Shown: positions 34,091-42,997, numbered from the stretch's first letter. The stretch: DNA of 64,000 nucleotides from Anabaena sp051781005 (GCF_051781005.1 NZ_JBPWOA010000032.1:1-64000); one strand, 5' to 3'. Notes: generated from the letters alone by a model not told the origin. Made by a program: numbers and translations.

Positions 34091-35764
34091 CTACTTTTTA
34101 CTCAATTTTTCTATTTTCTCGATAACTGCTAATTTCATTAGGGATTTAACTAATAAATATAGACAAAAACCACATACACAAAAAACAGCAATTGCCCAAT
34201 TATTATACTTGGCGATCGTCAAAATTAATCCTGTCAACATACTAAATCCTGTTAAACAAGCATAAATTAAGGTTTTGACTGCTAGATAAATTCGTCTTAA
34301 TATGCGATCGCTTTCAACATTTTTAACTCTTAATTGTAACTCTCCTCTTTCAACTCTTTCTTCTAATTTTTTAACTAAAACTTCAGTTTTATTCGGTTTT
34401 GTCAATTGATATTGAAGAAAATCCCTTGCTTGTCTGCTTAATTGGGCAATAGCATTTCCTTTACTTTTTGTAGTTGCCAGACTTTTGACAAATGATTGGG
34501 CTGATGCTGTAGGATTATATTTAGGATCTAAAGTCCTAGCAATACCATCTAATGTCGTTAAAGCTTTTAAAATAAATGTCATTTGAGCAGGTAGGCGAAA
34601 TGGCTGCTGTTCAAACATTTCATAAAGTTCACTTTTTAACTCGCCTAATGCCCTAATATCTAAGGGTTTATCGGTGAACTTATCTAATAAAAATGTGATT
34701 AATCTTCTCACTGGAGTCATATCTGGGATAGGTTCAAGTAATCCCATACTCATTAGAGTATTTACTACCTCATCACTATCCTTTTTTAACACAGCAAAAA
34801 AGGTTTTAATCATCTGATCTTTATCCAAAGTTCTGATTTCTGCCATCATGCCAAAATCATAGAATATGATACTACCATCTGGATTGACTGCCATATTCCC
34901 TGGATGAGGATCAACTTGGAAAAATCCATCTTGTAATAACTGTTTTAAATAACAACAAATACCCGTTTCATTTACCTTATTAATATTAATTCCACAAGCT
35001 TCTAAAGCGGCTTTATCATTTATTTTAATTCCTGGTCTATATTCTAAAGTTAATATCTTAGTTGTAGTATATTGCCAATATACTTTAGGCACGATAATAC
35101 GCGGATATCCATAAAAATTCTCCCTAAATCTATCAGAATTTTTGCCCTCTTGAATATAATCAATTTCTTGAAACAACAAATTAAAAAACTCATCATAAAT
35201 CGCTTCCAAATTATATTTTTTAACCTGGACAAAATATTTATTGCAAAACTTAATTAACTGTAATAATATCTTAAAATCTAACTTAAATAAATCCTCTAAA
35301 CCCGGACGTTGTACTTTGATAACAACCTCTTCGCTAGTGTATAATTTAGCTCTATGAACTTGACCTAAACTAGCAGCAGCTAAAGGATTAAATTCAAATT
35401 CTTGATAGATAAATTGTAAAGGTTTACCTAATTCTAACTCAATCATAGCGATCGCTTCTTGACTACTAAAAGCCGGAACTTGATCCTGTAAAGTTCCCAA
35501 AGCTTCCACATATTCTAAAGGTAATAAATCAGCACGAGTTGATAAAGTTTGACCAATTTTAATAAAAGTAGGGCCTAAATTAATTAAAGTATTAACCAAC
35601 CAAATAGCCCGGTTTTTTTTATGTGCTAAAGAATCTTGGGGAAAAATACTATCCCACCAAAGAAATAACATAAATTTCCCCGCAGCCATAAAAATGTCTA
35701 TTTTTCGAGATAAAGCAGAATATTTAGTTTTTTGCCAACGAAATTTTTTAGATTTTGATCTCAT
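34091..35764 (-). CDS. ABC1/UbiB atypical kinase-like protein (AarF family)
   Basis: A 557-residue membrane-associated protein. The kinase-like core has AAASLGQVHRAKL (the UbiB Ala-rich loop), VVIKVQRPGL with the ATP-binding Lys, DPHPGNMAV (catalytic-type loop) and YDFGMMAEI (DFG-like). Two hydrophobic segments close the C-terminus. UbiB-type ATPases support quinone metabolism; in cyanobacteria they are thought to serve plastoquinone or other prenyl lipids, an inference here. The frame opens at GTG 35803, but the ATG at 35764 (MRSKSKKF) is used. Neither has a strong ribosome site. Length is normal for the family. An extended IS-derived gap lies upstream. Confidence 0.85.
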   Translation of the reverse strand: MRSKSKKFRWQKTKYSALSRKIDIFMAAGKFMLFLWWDSIFPQDSLAHKKNRAIWLVNTLINLGPTFIKIGQTLSTRADLLPLEYVEALGTLQDQVPAFSSQEAIAMIELELGKPLQFIYQEFEFNPLAAASLGQVHRAKLYTSEEVVIKVQRPGLEDLFKLDFKILLQLIKFCNKYFVQVKKYNLEAIYDEFFNLLFQEIDYIQEGKNSDRFRENFYGYPRIIVPKVYWQYTTTKILTLEYRPGIKINDKAALEACGININKVNETGICCYLKQLLQDGFFQVDPHPGNMAVNPDGSIIFYDFGMMAEIRTLDKDQMIKTFFAVLKKDSDEVVNTLMSMGLLEPIPDMTPVRRLITFLLDKFTDKPLDIRALGELKSELYEMFEQQPFRLPAQMTFILKALTTLDGIARTLDPKYNPTASAQSFVKSLATTKSKGNAIAQLSRQARDFLQYQLTKPNKTEVLVKKLEERVERGELQLRVKNVESDRILRRIYLAVKTLIYACLTGFSMLTGLILTIAKYNNWAIAVFCVCGFCLYLLVKSLMKLAVIEKIEKLSKK

Positions 35765-35987
35765 AAATATAAACAAAAATAGTAAGCACTCATACCATTT
35801 CACGAAAAGCCTGATACAAATTATTGGTGTTTAATCTTTCCCCCTGCCGCCTATTTGTATCAACTTTAAAGTGAAACGGTATCAGGGGGTGTAAAGAAAA
35901 CGAAAAACAACCCCACAAAATAAACTCATAAAAATTAAGCAGCTTTCAACAAGTCAGAATCATCAGCGCAAGTAGTAGCTACTGGAA

Positions 35988-36241
35988 TTGACATACTCCT
36001 CACTCTTCTAGGGTGGGGATTCTGGGGTCAAACAGCAACTGCTGGCACAGCCAGTCTAACATCACCTAACCCAATGGTTGATACCCCAACGCTCAGAGGA
36101 AGAGTACAAGATACTTGTAGAGTATTGCTCACAAGACAAGTCGTACTCAAAATGACGTGCTTAGGGAGTTAATCAGGAAGTTAAATAAAAGCCATTCTAG
36201 AAGGACGGAGCTTTAAACCCACTTTTTTGGTAAAGAAGGAA
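35988..36241 (-). mobile_element. Decayed IS200/IS605-like remnant
   Basis: The left end carries TACTCCTCAC-TCTTCTAG-GGTGGGGATTCT, a hairpin-bearing end like those of cyanobacterial IS200/IS605 elements. The right end carries GAAGGACGGAGCTTTAAACCC, which resembles their other end. Between them a minus-strand frame ends at 36028 with STIGLGDVRLAVPAVAV and stop, resembling the C-terminal tail of a TnpB-type protein. Most of the element, including any transposase body, is missing. The identification is by resemblance only. Confidence 0.5.
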
Positions 36242-36268
36242 TGTTTGTATCACCATGACAGCAACGGA

Positions 36269-36469
36269 CTAAATTATAAATTCCAAAACATGAGGTTTTT
36301 GACATTTAAGGGTTGTAACCACAGTTAACATCCGGGTAACTAAAACACGACCAGCCTCGGTTTGAGAGCCGAAACTGGTACGTCTCCAGATGTTTGCGCT
36401 TTGGATATGAGTCTGTCCCCAATCTTCTGGGGGTATCTGCTCTAAGTGATTGACGCGCTTGTGTTCCAT
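36269..36469 (-). pseudogene. IS66-family transposase C-terminal fragment
   Basis: A 66-codon minus-strand frame. Its second half, ANIWRRTSFGSQTEAG then RMLTVVTTLKCQKPHVLEF, matches the well-conserved C-terminal stretch of IS66 TnpC transposases (K-x-S-F-G-T-Q-S-E-x-G, then R-x-L-T-x-V-T-T-L). The rest of the transposase is absent, so this is a remnant. Confidence 0.72.
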
Positions 36470-36727
36470 TTCGCTTAATTTATCAGATTTTGAGGGTAAT
36501 TTTTGGCTATTTCTTTTCTACCCCCTTGAATGGTTATGCTGGCAATACCAATATCAATTATTGAATGCTGCCTCAGCCAAGACTGACCATTCAATCTTAT
36601 GGCTATTAGTCAAAGTGCTAATAAGTTAAGCATTGCGTAAATCTATAACTCAGAATAAATTAGTTGTTAGGCAGAAAAGAAATTGACTAAATCTTTTTTA
36701 CCTTTCTAATTATTTATATTTTTAAAG

Positions 36728-36800
36728 TACCCCCAGGGGAATTCGAATCCCCGTTACCTCCGTGAAAGGGAGGTGTCCTAGGCCTCTAGACGATGGGGGC
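36728..36800 (-). tRNA. tRNA-Glu (UUC anticodon)
   Basis: On the minus strand the gene reads GCCCCCATCGTC at the 5' end, an anticodon arm CCTCC-CTTTCAC-GGAGG with anticodon TTC, then the T-arm GGGGATTCGAATTCCCC and an acceptor 3' strand TGGGGGT plus A. All four arms fold and length is 73 nt. CCA is not encoded. In cyanobacteria this tRNA also feeds tetrapyrrole synthesis. Confidence 0.95.
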
Positions 36801-36897
36801 ATTGGACTCAGACTTTATATAAAGTAACGGATTTTTCAGAGCTTGTCAAGAAGTTTGGCAAAAAAATTTTGAATAGCATCTAAATCAGTAGGAAATT

Positions 36898-37065
36898 GAA
36901 GGAGGCAGGAGGCAGGAGGCTTTCTTAGAGGGGGATTCAAACCCACCTCTAATTGAAGACCGCCAAATCTGAGATTGTTGAGGGGGACTTAAACCCAAAT
37001 TGTTGTGGCAAAAGGCTTTATTCTTAATTAAAAAATTTTCCCTTCTGCCTCCTGCCTCCTGCCCT
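36898..37065. repeat. Long inverted repeat (GGAGGCAGGAGGC...)
   Basis: The left arm reads GAAGGAGGCAGGAGGC followed by AGGAGGC; the right arm at 37042-37065 reads TTCTGCCTCCTGCC then TCCTGCC, its reverse complement with few mismatches. Inside, two direct copies of GAGGGGGA-TTCAAACCCA/-CTTAAACCCA lie about 60 bases apart. It is dispersed-repeat text of the kind common in Nostoc-like genomes. Confidence 0.7.
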
Positions 37066-37262
37066 CTGCCTTCTGCCTCGCCCGAAAGCTGGTCAACATA
37101 GCCTATTTGGTCGCCAACTAGCTAAAAAAGATGTACCATAGAAGACTAAGCACAAAAGAATCTCTTAATTTCTTAACGATGGGTGTGCTGTTGTACCCTG
37201 TAAAGTGAGTATTTATGATTCTTTACAAAGGATTTTGAAATCAATCTCTCAAAATCTACAAC

Positions 37263-39194
37263 ATGGAAGCATCTTTTGAAATTACCTTACAGATGGTGTT
37301 TACGGTCATTGCTGGCATTAGCGCCCAAGTAATGGCTGCATACCTCAAGCTACCTAGCATCGTCTTATTACTTCTGTTGGGCATCCTATTAGGCGCTGAT
37401 GGTATCGGATTATTACATCCCCACATACTAGGAACTGGAGTAGAAGTCATCGTCTCTCTAGCAACGGCAATTATCTTGTTTGAGGGTGGACTCAAATTGG
37501 ATTTGCGGGAGTTGAGCAGAGTTTCAGTCAGTTTGCAATTACTAGTCACTCTGGGAACGCTAATAACTCTCCTGGGTGGAAGTATGGCAGCTCACTGGCT
37601 GGGAGAATTTCCTTGGAATATAGCTTTTCTCTATGCTTCCATAGTCGTTGTTACAGGGCCAACAGTTGTTGGTCCCCTGCTCAAACAAATTAACGTAGAT
37701 CGACAAGTGGCGACGCTGTTGGAAGGTGAAGGGGTTTTAATCGACCCAGTGGGAGCTATTCTCGCCTACGTTGTCCTGGATACTATTTTAAATGGTGATA
37801 CTGACCCTATTAAGGCCATCATTGGTTTGTTAATGCGTTTAGGTGTGGGCGCAGCCATTGGGGGCGTTGGTGGCTACCTGATGAGTTGGATTTTTAAACG
37901 CGCTAATTTTCTCTCTTTTGAACTGAAAAACTTAGTAGTTCTGGCAGTACTGTGGGGTTTATTTACCCTAGCGCAGACTGTTAGGAGTGAGTCAGGAATT
38001 ATGACTACAGTCGTTGCTGGTGCAGTATTTGCCAACTCATCAGTTCCGGAAGAACGGCTATTGAAAAGCTTTAAAAATCAGCTGACAATTCTCAGCGTTT
38101 CTGTACTGTTTATCCTTCTAGCTGCTGACCTATCTATTGCCAGTGTATTGGCTTTGGGTTGGGGTAGTTTATTCACTGTTTTGGTATTAATGTTCGTTGT
38201 CCGCCCCATTAACGTTCTGTTATGTACTTGGAATAGTAATCTCAATTGGCGACAGAAACTGTTTTTAAGTTGGGTTGCACCTAGAGGTATCGTTTCTGCC
38301 TCTGTGGCTTCTTTATTTGCGATTTCCCTGACCCAGCGAGGCGTTAATGGTGGTGATGCGATTAAAGCTTTGGTGTTCTTGACAATTATGATGACAGTTT
38401 TTTGTCAAGGGTTAACAGCAGGCTGGTTGGTTAAGTGGTTGCGAATCACTTCTAAAGATGCAACTGGGGCGCTGATAGTTGGTTGTAATCCCTTGAGTTT
38501 GTTAATTGCCCGATTTTTTCAAGAACGGGGAGAAAGTGTGATCATGATTGATACTGACTCCCAGTATTTTGCTCAAGCTGAAGCTCAAAATTTGCGGGTA
38601 ATTGCTAGTAGTGCGCTAGATGCAACAGTTTTAGAAGAAGCGGGAATTGCTTCTATGGGAACTTTTTTGGCGATGACTAATAATGGGGAGGTGAATTTTG
38701 TTTTAGCACAACGGGCTGCTGAGGAATTTAGTCCACCTCGTGTTTTAGCAGTCTTTCCCCGTGATCCTCAAAGTTCTAATTCAAATAGTAAGGTTGATCA
38801 GGCTTTTGTATCCGATTTACCGATTAAAACTTGGCATGAGTATTTGAACGATGGCAGGGTGAAATTGGGGACAACGACTTTAAATGAGGAGGAATTTGCT
38901 AGTCAGCAGGAGCATATCCAAGAGAAGATTCGCAATGGGCTGTTAGTACCATTGTTAATAGAACGAGAAGGTCGTCTACAGGTGATGTCCGCAAATCAGG
39001 ATTGGGAAATTGGCGATCGCATTATCTACTTGTTACACGATTCTCGACCGAACTTGTTAAAACGCTTATCTGGTGCAAGTCAGTCTACACCCCTGTCCTT
39101 GGAAAAGTTAGCGGAGGTAGAAGAATTACCCACCGCTAAATTGTCTCAACTTTCTGCTAGTGATGTATCTGCTAATGAACTATCTAGTAATTGA
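37263..39194 (+). CDS. CPA1-type Na+(K+)/H+ antiporter with RCK/TrkA-N tail
   Basis: A 643-residue membrane protein. Residues about 1-395 form 12-13 membrane helices typical of NhaP/CPA1 antiporters (VTGPTVVGPLLKQI with the GPT motif, GVLIDPVGAILAYVVLD with the conserved Asp). Residues about 405-520 form a TrkA-N/RCK domain, though the first nucleotide-binding loop reads IVGCNPLSLLIA, not a clean GxGxxG. A further C-terminal part (about 545-610) is TrkA-C-like. Exchanges Na+ or K+ for H+ across the plasma membrane, probably for pH or salt homeostasis. Start ATG at 37263. Its 3' end overlaps the convergent cytochrome b6-like gene by 49 bases. Confidence 0.88.
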   Translation: MEASFEITLQMVFTVIAGISAQVMAAYLKLPSIVLLLLLGILLGADGIGLLHPHILGTGVEVIVSLATAIILFEGGLKLDLRELSRVSVSLQLLVTLGTLITLLGGSMAAHWLGEFPWNIAFLYASIVVVTGPTVVGPLLKQINVDRQVATLLEGEGVLIDPVGAILAYVVLDTILNGDTDPIKAIIGLLMRLGVGAAIGGVGGYLMSWIFKRANFLSFELKNLVVLAVLWGLFTLAQTVRSESGIMTTVVAGAVFANSSVPEERLLKSFKNQLTILSVSVLFILLAADLSIASVLALGWGSLFTVLVLMFVVRPINVLLCTWNSNLNWRQKLFLSWVAPRGIVSASVASLFAISLTQRGVNGGDAIKALVFLTIMMTVFCQGLTAGWLVKWLRITSKDATGALIVGCNPLSLLIARFFQERGESVIMIDTDSQYFAQAEAQNLRVIASSALDATVLEEAGIASMGTFLAMTNNGEVNFVLAQRAAEEFSPPRVLAVFPRDPQSSNSNSKVDQAFVSDLPIKTWHEYLNDGRVKLGTTTLNEEEFASQQEHIQEKIRNGLLVPLLIEREGRLQVMSANQDWEIGDRIIYLLHDSRPNLLKRLSGASQSTPLSLEKLAEVEELPTAKLSQLSASDVSANELSSN

Positions 39195-39796
39195 AGCACG
39201 CTGTTCTCTTGAGACATTTCCCACTCTTGCCATAACAAGGCAGACAGATGTACTACAGCCAAAATGATAGTTGTAGCCCCAATCACGTAGCTGTGCAGGC
39301 TATAAAGATGTTGCACTGTCAAAGTGTTAATCGCCCCTCCACCAACTAAAATGTCTCGTAGTTGTCCACCAATGAAAGGAATTGATTCAATTGTGCCTAG
39401 CTCAATTTGGAATCGCCAGTATCCTAATTGATCCCAGCCAATCAGCATGGCTGTCCAATTTAAACCAATGGCACTTAATGTCAACAAAATGCCACTGATC
39501 CAAGCAGTCAGCCAACTCTGACGAAATTGCCGACCTAAAAACATGACGACGAGATTAATGAGTGCGATCGCAATAACGGCGTTACCAGCAATTTCATGAG
39601 TTGTATAAAATAACCAGCCATAGGGTACTTGTGTCTTAATCATCTGCAATGAATGATAAGCACCACCTGCTGTTGGTTCGTAGTAAAAAGACAGTAAAAC
39701 TCCCGTTGAGGTGTAAATGAGGCTCAGAGTCAAAATTACGACAGATAAAATTGTCGCCAGTCGCCGCAAAAACCGATCAAATAAGGTACTTTGCAT
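39146..39796 (-). CDS. Divergent cytochrome b6-like (PetB-like) membrane protein
   Basis: A 216-residue protein with four membrane helices, aligned to cytochrome b6 by FYYEPT (b6 has FYYRPT), WLFYTTHEIAGN, YWRFQIELG and YSLHSYV. In b6 four His bind two hemes (spacing 14 and 15). Here His in TTHE is present, but its partner 14 residues later is Asn (codon AAT at 39554-39556); the other pair (LHSY and VVHL, spacing 15) is intact. No Cys occurs, so the extra heme c of b6 is not expected. The start is ATG 39796 with AGAGG upstream. It overlaps the antiporter gene by 49 bases tail to tail. No PetD-like partner lies nearby. Confidence 0.82.
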   Translation of the reverse strand: MQSTLFDRFLRRLATILSVVILTLSLIYTSTGVLLSFYYEPTAGGAYHSLQMIKTQVPYGWLFYTTHEIAGNAVIAIALINLVVMFLGRQFRQSWLTAWISGILLTLSAIGLNWTAMLIGWDQLGYWRFQIELGTIESIPFIGGQLRDILVGGGAINTLTVQHLYSLHSYVIGATTIILAVVHLSALLWQEWEMSQENSVLQLLDSSLADTSLAES

Positions 39797-40148
39797 GGAC
39801 AAACCTCTGGTTTAATTAATTGTGTATTTATATAACGATTATAATCAATATTTTAATGAAACTTTAAATTATAATTAATTTAGGCAAATAAAGTAAAAAC
39901 TTAAGATTACTCGAACCTTCCTGTTTTGAATGCCAATATAAGAAGTTATTATTTGGTTAGAGGAACCCATCTCTGAAGATGGCAATATAATCGAAAAAGA
40001 TAAAATAGCTAGTACAGCACGGCAGAAATGGCTCAGTAGTTAGCAAGAGACAAAAAATAGATTTTATCAGCGTTACAGTCTTCTATCTTCTGACTTCTGC
40101 CTTCTTAGACTAGTCAAATGCAACCGAGCCGAGTGAACGATAACAGCT
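39797..40148. other. 352-bp gap, probable divergent promoter region
   Basis: AT-rich; no gene or clear hairpin. It lies between the divergent cytochrome b6-like and TonB-like genes, so it should hold both promoters. The phrase TTCTATCTTCTGACTTCTGCCTTCTTAG near 40080 is repeat-type filler. Confidence 0.5.
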
Positions 40149-41564
40149 ATGTCTTACGTCTCCCTACTGAAAAATATACCAGAAATATTAAGTCAACCAA
40201 CCGGGATAGCAGCTATAGCCTCTCTGGGCATCCACGGTGCTATCGCCTTGATTGTTCCCTTAATGCCTGTTGATTCCAAATCTACAAAAACTGATTCATC
40301 TCAAGCAAAAGCGGTCGGATTAATGGAATTGAGTCCATCTGATCAAAGCCGTTTGCCACAAATTATTGATCCATCCCAAGTTGCATTACAAACACCCCAA
40401 CTGCCCCTACAACAGCAACTGCCTTCGGGAAACTTGAGCAGTCAATCAACAATAATGCCACCCTTGCAGCCACCTTTATCTAGCCAGCAGGTACTGCCAC
40501 CCATCCCCCAATCATCTGCCAACTATAATCTTTCTTACTTGCCCAGAAGGCAGCCCGTCCAGAGATTTGCTAGAAACGATTTTCGGACGCAAATTTCTAA
40601 TTTTCGAGTTCCTAAAAGTACATTTTCTCCATCAGCGTCTCCTTTTGTTGACGACCTGGATGCCAAAATTAAAGAAACTCAACCACTAAACATCAATAGG
40701 TTGCCACAAGTTCAGGCAGATAATAAATTTGCAGAACCGCTAAATAACCCATCTCCAGACCCAATTGATATTGGCGCTGGAACAACAGCATCGGGAACTG
40801 CTCAACCACAACAAATGCAGTTGGGAGATAATGGGGTTCAAATTGCGGCAAATTCTCCGTCTGACCTGGCTGCTGAACAATCTTTTCCAGGTAAAGGTGA
40901 ATTAGCATCAGCACCAAGAAGGTTAATGCCATCCCCAGAAACTACAACGAGGCAACAACCAGAACGGACTAACTTCAATCAGTCTGATTCACAAGCCCAG
41001 AAAAGGGAAGAGTTATTGGCTAACCTCAACTCTTACAATGCCCTCAGAAAAACAATTCAGCAAGAATATCCCAACGTTAAAGAACAAGCAGTTATTCGTG
41101 AAACTATCTCGACAGATCAACGAGGTATGGAAGGTACTGTCGTGGGTCGCTTGGTGATAGATCCTGATGGCAAGGTTTTAGATATCAAGTTTCAAGATCG
41201 GTCAGTAGCTCCTCAACTGCAATCGAAAACTAGGGAATTTTTTAGCGCTAATCCACCTAAAGTTTTCAAGCAGACTAGTTCTTATCCATTCCAATTACGG
41301 TTTCAGAAAAATAACGATAGCAATAATACTCAGGAAACGACTGTAAAAATCCAGCCTTCACAGAATCAAGATTCTCAAACAGTATCTAAACCAGAAGACA
41401 GAAAAAATCAGTCGAATGCTCAATCTGTGGTAATTCCCAATCCTTCACCGATATCCGTTGGGGAAAATCAGCCTACTGTCTCTACGCCATCTACTCAAAA
41501 GCTGATCCAAAATTTACGTCAAATTAAGGAAGAAAGACAAGAAAAGTCAAATAAAGAACAATAA
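40149..41564 (+). CDS. TonB-like energy-transducing protein
   Basis: A 471-residue protein. A single hydrophobic segment (about 18-38, IAAIASLGIHGAIALIVPLM) anchors it near the N-terminus. A long Pro/Gln/Ser-rich linker (about 45-290) spans the periplasm. A C-terminal domain (about 295-395), with GMEGTVVGRLVIDPDGKVLD, resembles TonB C-terminal folds. A second Gln/Ser-rich tail follows (about 395-471), which is unusual. TonB proteins power outer-membrane siderophore or vitamin import. Receptor and ExbB/ExbD genes are not in the window, so the role is inferred from layout. Confidence 0.72.
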   Translation: MSYVSLLKNIPEILSQPTGIAAIASLGIHGAIALIVPLMPVDSKSTKTDSSQAKAVGLMELSPSDQSRLPQIIDPSQVALQTPQLPLQQQLPSGNLSSQSTIMPPLQPPLSSQQVLPPIPQSSANYNLSYLPRRQPVQRFARNDFRTQISNFRVPKSTFSPSASPFVDDLDAKIKETQPLNINRLPQVQADNKFAEPLNNPSPDPIDIGAGTTASGTAQPQQMQLGDNGVQIAANSPSDLAAEQSFPGKGELASAPRRLMPSPETTTRQQPERTNFNQSDSQAQKREELLANLNSYNALRKTIQQEYPNVKEQAVIRETISTDQRGMEGTVVGRLVIDPDGKVLDIKFQDRSVAPQLQSKTREFFSANPPKVFKQTSSYPFQLRFQKNNDSNNTQETTVKIQPSQNQDSQTVSKPEDRKNQSNAQSVVIPNPSPISVGENQPTVSTPSTQKLIQNLRQIKEERQEKSNKEQ

Positions 41565-41664
41565 AATTATTGTGGTAAGGCTGCCGCTATAACTGCGAGT
41601 AGCCTTTGCATTGGTTCAATCCCGCTGTGTAACTATGGGATCACTCATAACTTAACACTCAGTA

Positions 41665-42084
41665 CTACTCGTTTTTCCAGCCTTTTTCAGCTTTTTGGAA
41701 AACATAAGCTGCTGCTTCTATAATTTCTTGATCGCTCAACTTATTCCTGAAGGTAGGCATAGCACCTTTTCCGTTTTGTATTTGGTGGATAATTGCCTGG
41801 ATAGGTTCAGTATCATAATTTTCTAAGTATTTTGCTAATGCTTCCTTTTCTAAAGTTTTATGTTCAACCAGAATGTTAGTGCCTCCGATATGGCAAGAAG
41901 CACAGTTAGCGTTAAATATCTTTCTACCGTTAATCGTTTCTGTTGCTAAGGCTGGATAAATCATTGTCCAGTTAAAAAAAGCGATGCCTATGGCGAGCAA
42001 AGCGATTCCTAGCAAGCGCTGAGTGCAAGGCACACGCTTCGCGAACGCTATCGCTAACAATAAAATTAGTAAACGTATTTTCAA
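41665..42084 (-). CDS. petJ: Cytochrome c6-like protein (petJ family)
   Basis: A 139-residue precursor. The mature part begins near ALATETINGRKIF and has heme motif NCASCH and axial Met in GAMPTF; it ends KAEKGWKNE. This is the cytochrome c6 fold, an alternative to plastocyanin in carrying electrons from the b6f complex to photosystem I. The N-terminal region is odd: two hydrophobic stretches, LLILLLAIA and LLGIALLAIGIAFF, are separated by FAKRVPCTQR. The intervening DNA is dispersed-repeat text (GCGATAGCGTTCGCGAAGCG). The start chosen is TTG 42084, with GAGGAAAG upstream. It may be a paralogue, not the main petJ. It sits downstream of petE. Confidence 0.82.
   Translation of the reverse strand: MKIRLLILLLAIAFAKRVPCTQRLLGIALLAIGIAFFNWTMIYPALATETINGRKIFNANCASCHIGGTNILVEHKTLEKEALAKYLENYDTEPIQAIIHQIQNGKGAMPTFRNKLSDQEIIEAAAYVFQKAEKGWKNE
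42030..42060. repeat. Dispersed repeat text inserted in the petJ-like signal region
   Basis: GCACACGCTTCGCGAACGCTATCGC is the same family as text at 7385-7410 and 47262-47285. It lies inside the coding frame and adds about ten residues to the signal peptide. Confidence 0.65.
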
Positions 42085-42364
42085 GAAACTTTCCTCGCAA
42101 CCAGTATTCTGCCACCGCACAACTGTTGCTAGTAAATATATCTAGGGCTAATAGCAGCCTCAAATATTTAGTTACATCTCCAGTTATTAGCTATTACGTA
42201 TAATATAATACGGATTCCCTTTGTGAATAATTTGAAAAAAATTAGCGGTAACTAGCTTATCCCTCCATAATTACCTGGGAATATAACTTGTTACCGCTTT
42301 TTATCAAGAGTTTCTGCCACTTAATAAGCGAAAAAAATCATCTGGTATTCCAGCAGAAAGTTTT

Positions 42365-42784
42365 TTAGCCTTCAACAATGATTTTACCAGCCATACCAGC
42401 ACCACGGTGAGGAGTGCAATAGAAATTGTATTCACCAGCAGGTGCATCTGCGGCAAAAGTTGTTGTTACTGTCTGTCCAGGATTCAACAGCAATTTATTG
42501 TGAGACAGAGATGCAGCTAAAGCTTTATCTTGAGCAGGGTTTTTGGCAGGATCAAAAACAACATTATGGGGAGCAAGTTTGTTGTTAACCCATTCAATTG
42601 TGTCACCTGGTTTAACTGTCAACTTACTGGGTTGAAATTGTAACAATCCTTTGTCACTACCCAATTTGACCTGAAATGTTTCAGCAGATGCGGTGGGAGC
42701 AAAAACAGCAAAGCTGCTCACAACTAAAAGAACGGTCAATACAGCTAGAGTTAAGCGTCTCCAACTTGCTGCAATTAATTTCAT
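42365..42784 (-). CDS. petE: Plastocyanin
   Basis: A 139-residue precursor with a lumenal signal peptide (about 1-34, ending ASA). The mature domain has all copper ligands: His in APHNVVF, Cys and His in YCTPHRGAGM, and Met in the same motif. Plastocyanin carries electrons from cytochrome b6f to photosystem I under copper-sufficient conditions. The ATG at 42784 is preceded by AGGAGAGAGCC, a strong ribosome site. psbV is upstream and a c6-like gene downstream on the same strand, with gaps near 285 bases. Copper regulation is known for petE in other cyanobacteria; no operator is recognised here. Confidence 0.97.
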   Translation of the reverse strand: MKLIAASWRRLTLAVLTVLLVVSSFAVFAPTASAETFQVKLGSDKGLLQFQPSKLTVKPGDTIEWVNNKLAPHNVVFDPAKNPAQDKALAASLSHNKLLLNPGQTVTTTFAADAPAGEYNFYCTPHRGAGMAGKIIVEG

Positions 42785-42891
42785 GGCTCTCTCCTGAGAT
42801 ATAGTTTTATTTTCCTGTTCTCATTTTAAATACAATCAACACCAAATATGACAATCTGTCATAGATGAATTTTTTTAAACCAAAATACAAA

Positions 42892-42997
42892 GTTCCCAGT
42901 CCTGCTTCCAGAGAACAAATTCAAGCAAAAACCGAAATCATCTATAACTAATGATGAAAGTTGTGCTTAAATGCACTTAAGTATCAGGACTGGGAAC
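42892..42997. repeat. 13-bp inverted repeat between psbV and petE
   Basis: GTTCCCAGTCCTG at 42892-42904 and CAGGACTGGGAAC at 42985-42997 are perfect reverse complements about 80 bases apart. It could form a transcript end for psbV (which ends at 43069) or a regulatory structure for petE. Confidence 0.65.

Larger units (their letters stand above)
35804..37262. other. 1.46-kb gap with IS remnants, tRNA-Glu and repeats
   Basis: No intact protein gene. From left to right: a repeat with GATACAAATTATTGG, an IS200/IS605-like remnant (35988-36241), an IS66-like transposase fragment (36269-36469), tRNA-Glu (36728-36800), a GGCAGGAGGC inverted repeat (36898-37065) and the promoter region of the antiporter. 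Listed separately below. Confidence 0.7.

Noticed and set aside
36898..37065. CRISPR-like appearance of GGCAGGAGGC repeats
   Set aside because: The copies are inverted and of dispersed-repeat type, with no regular spacer lengths and no cas gene in the window.
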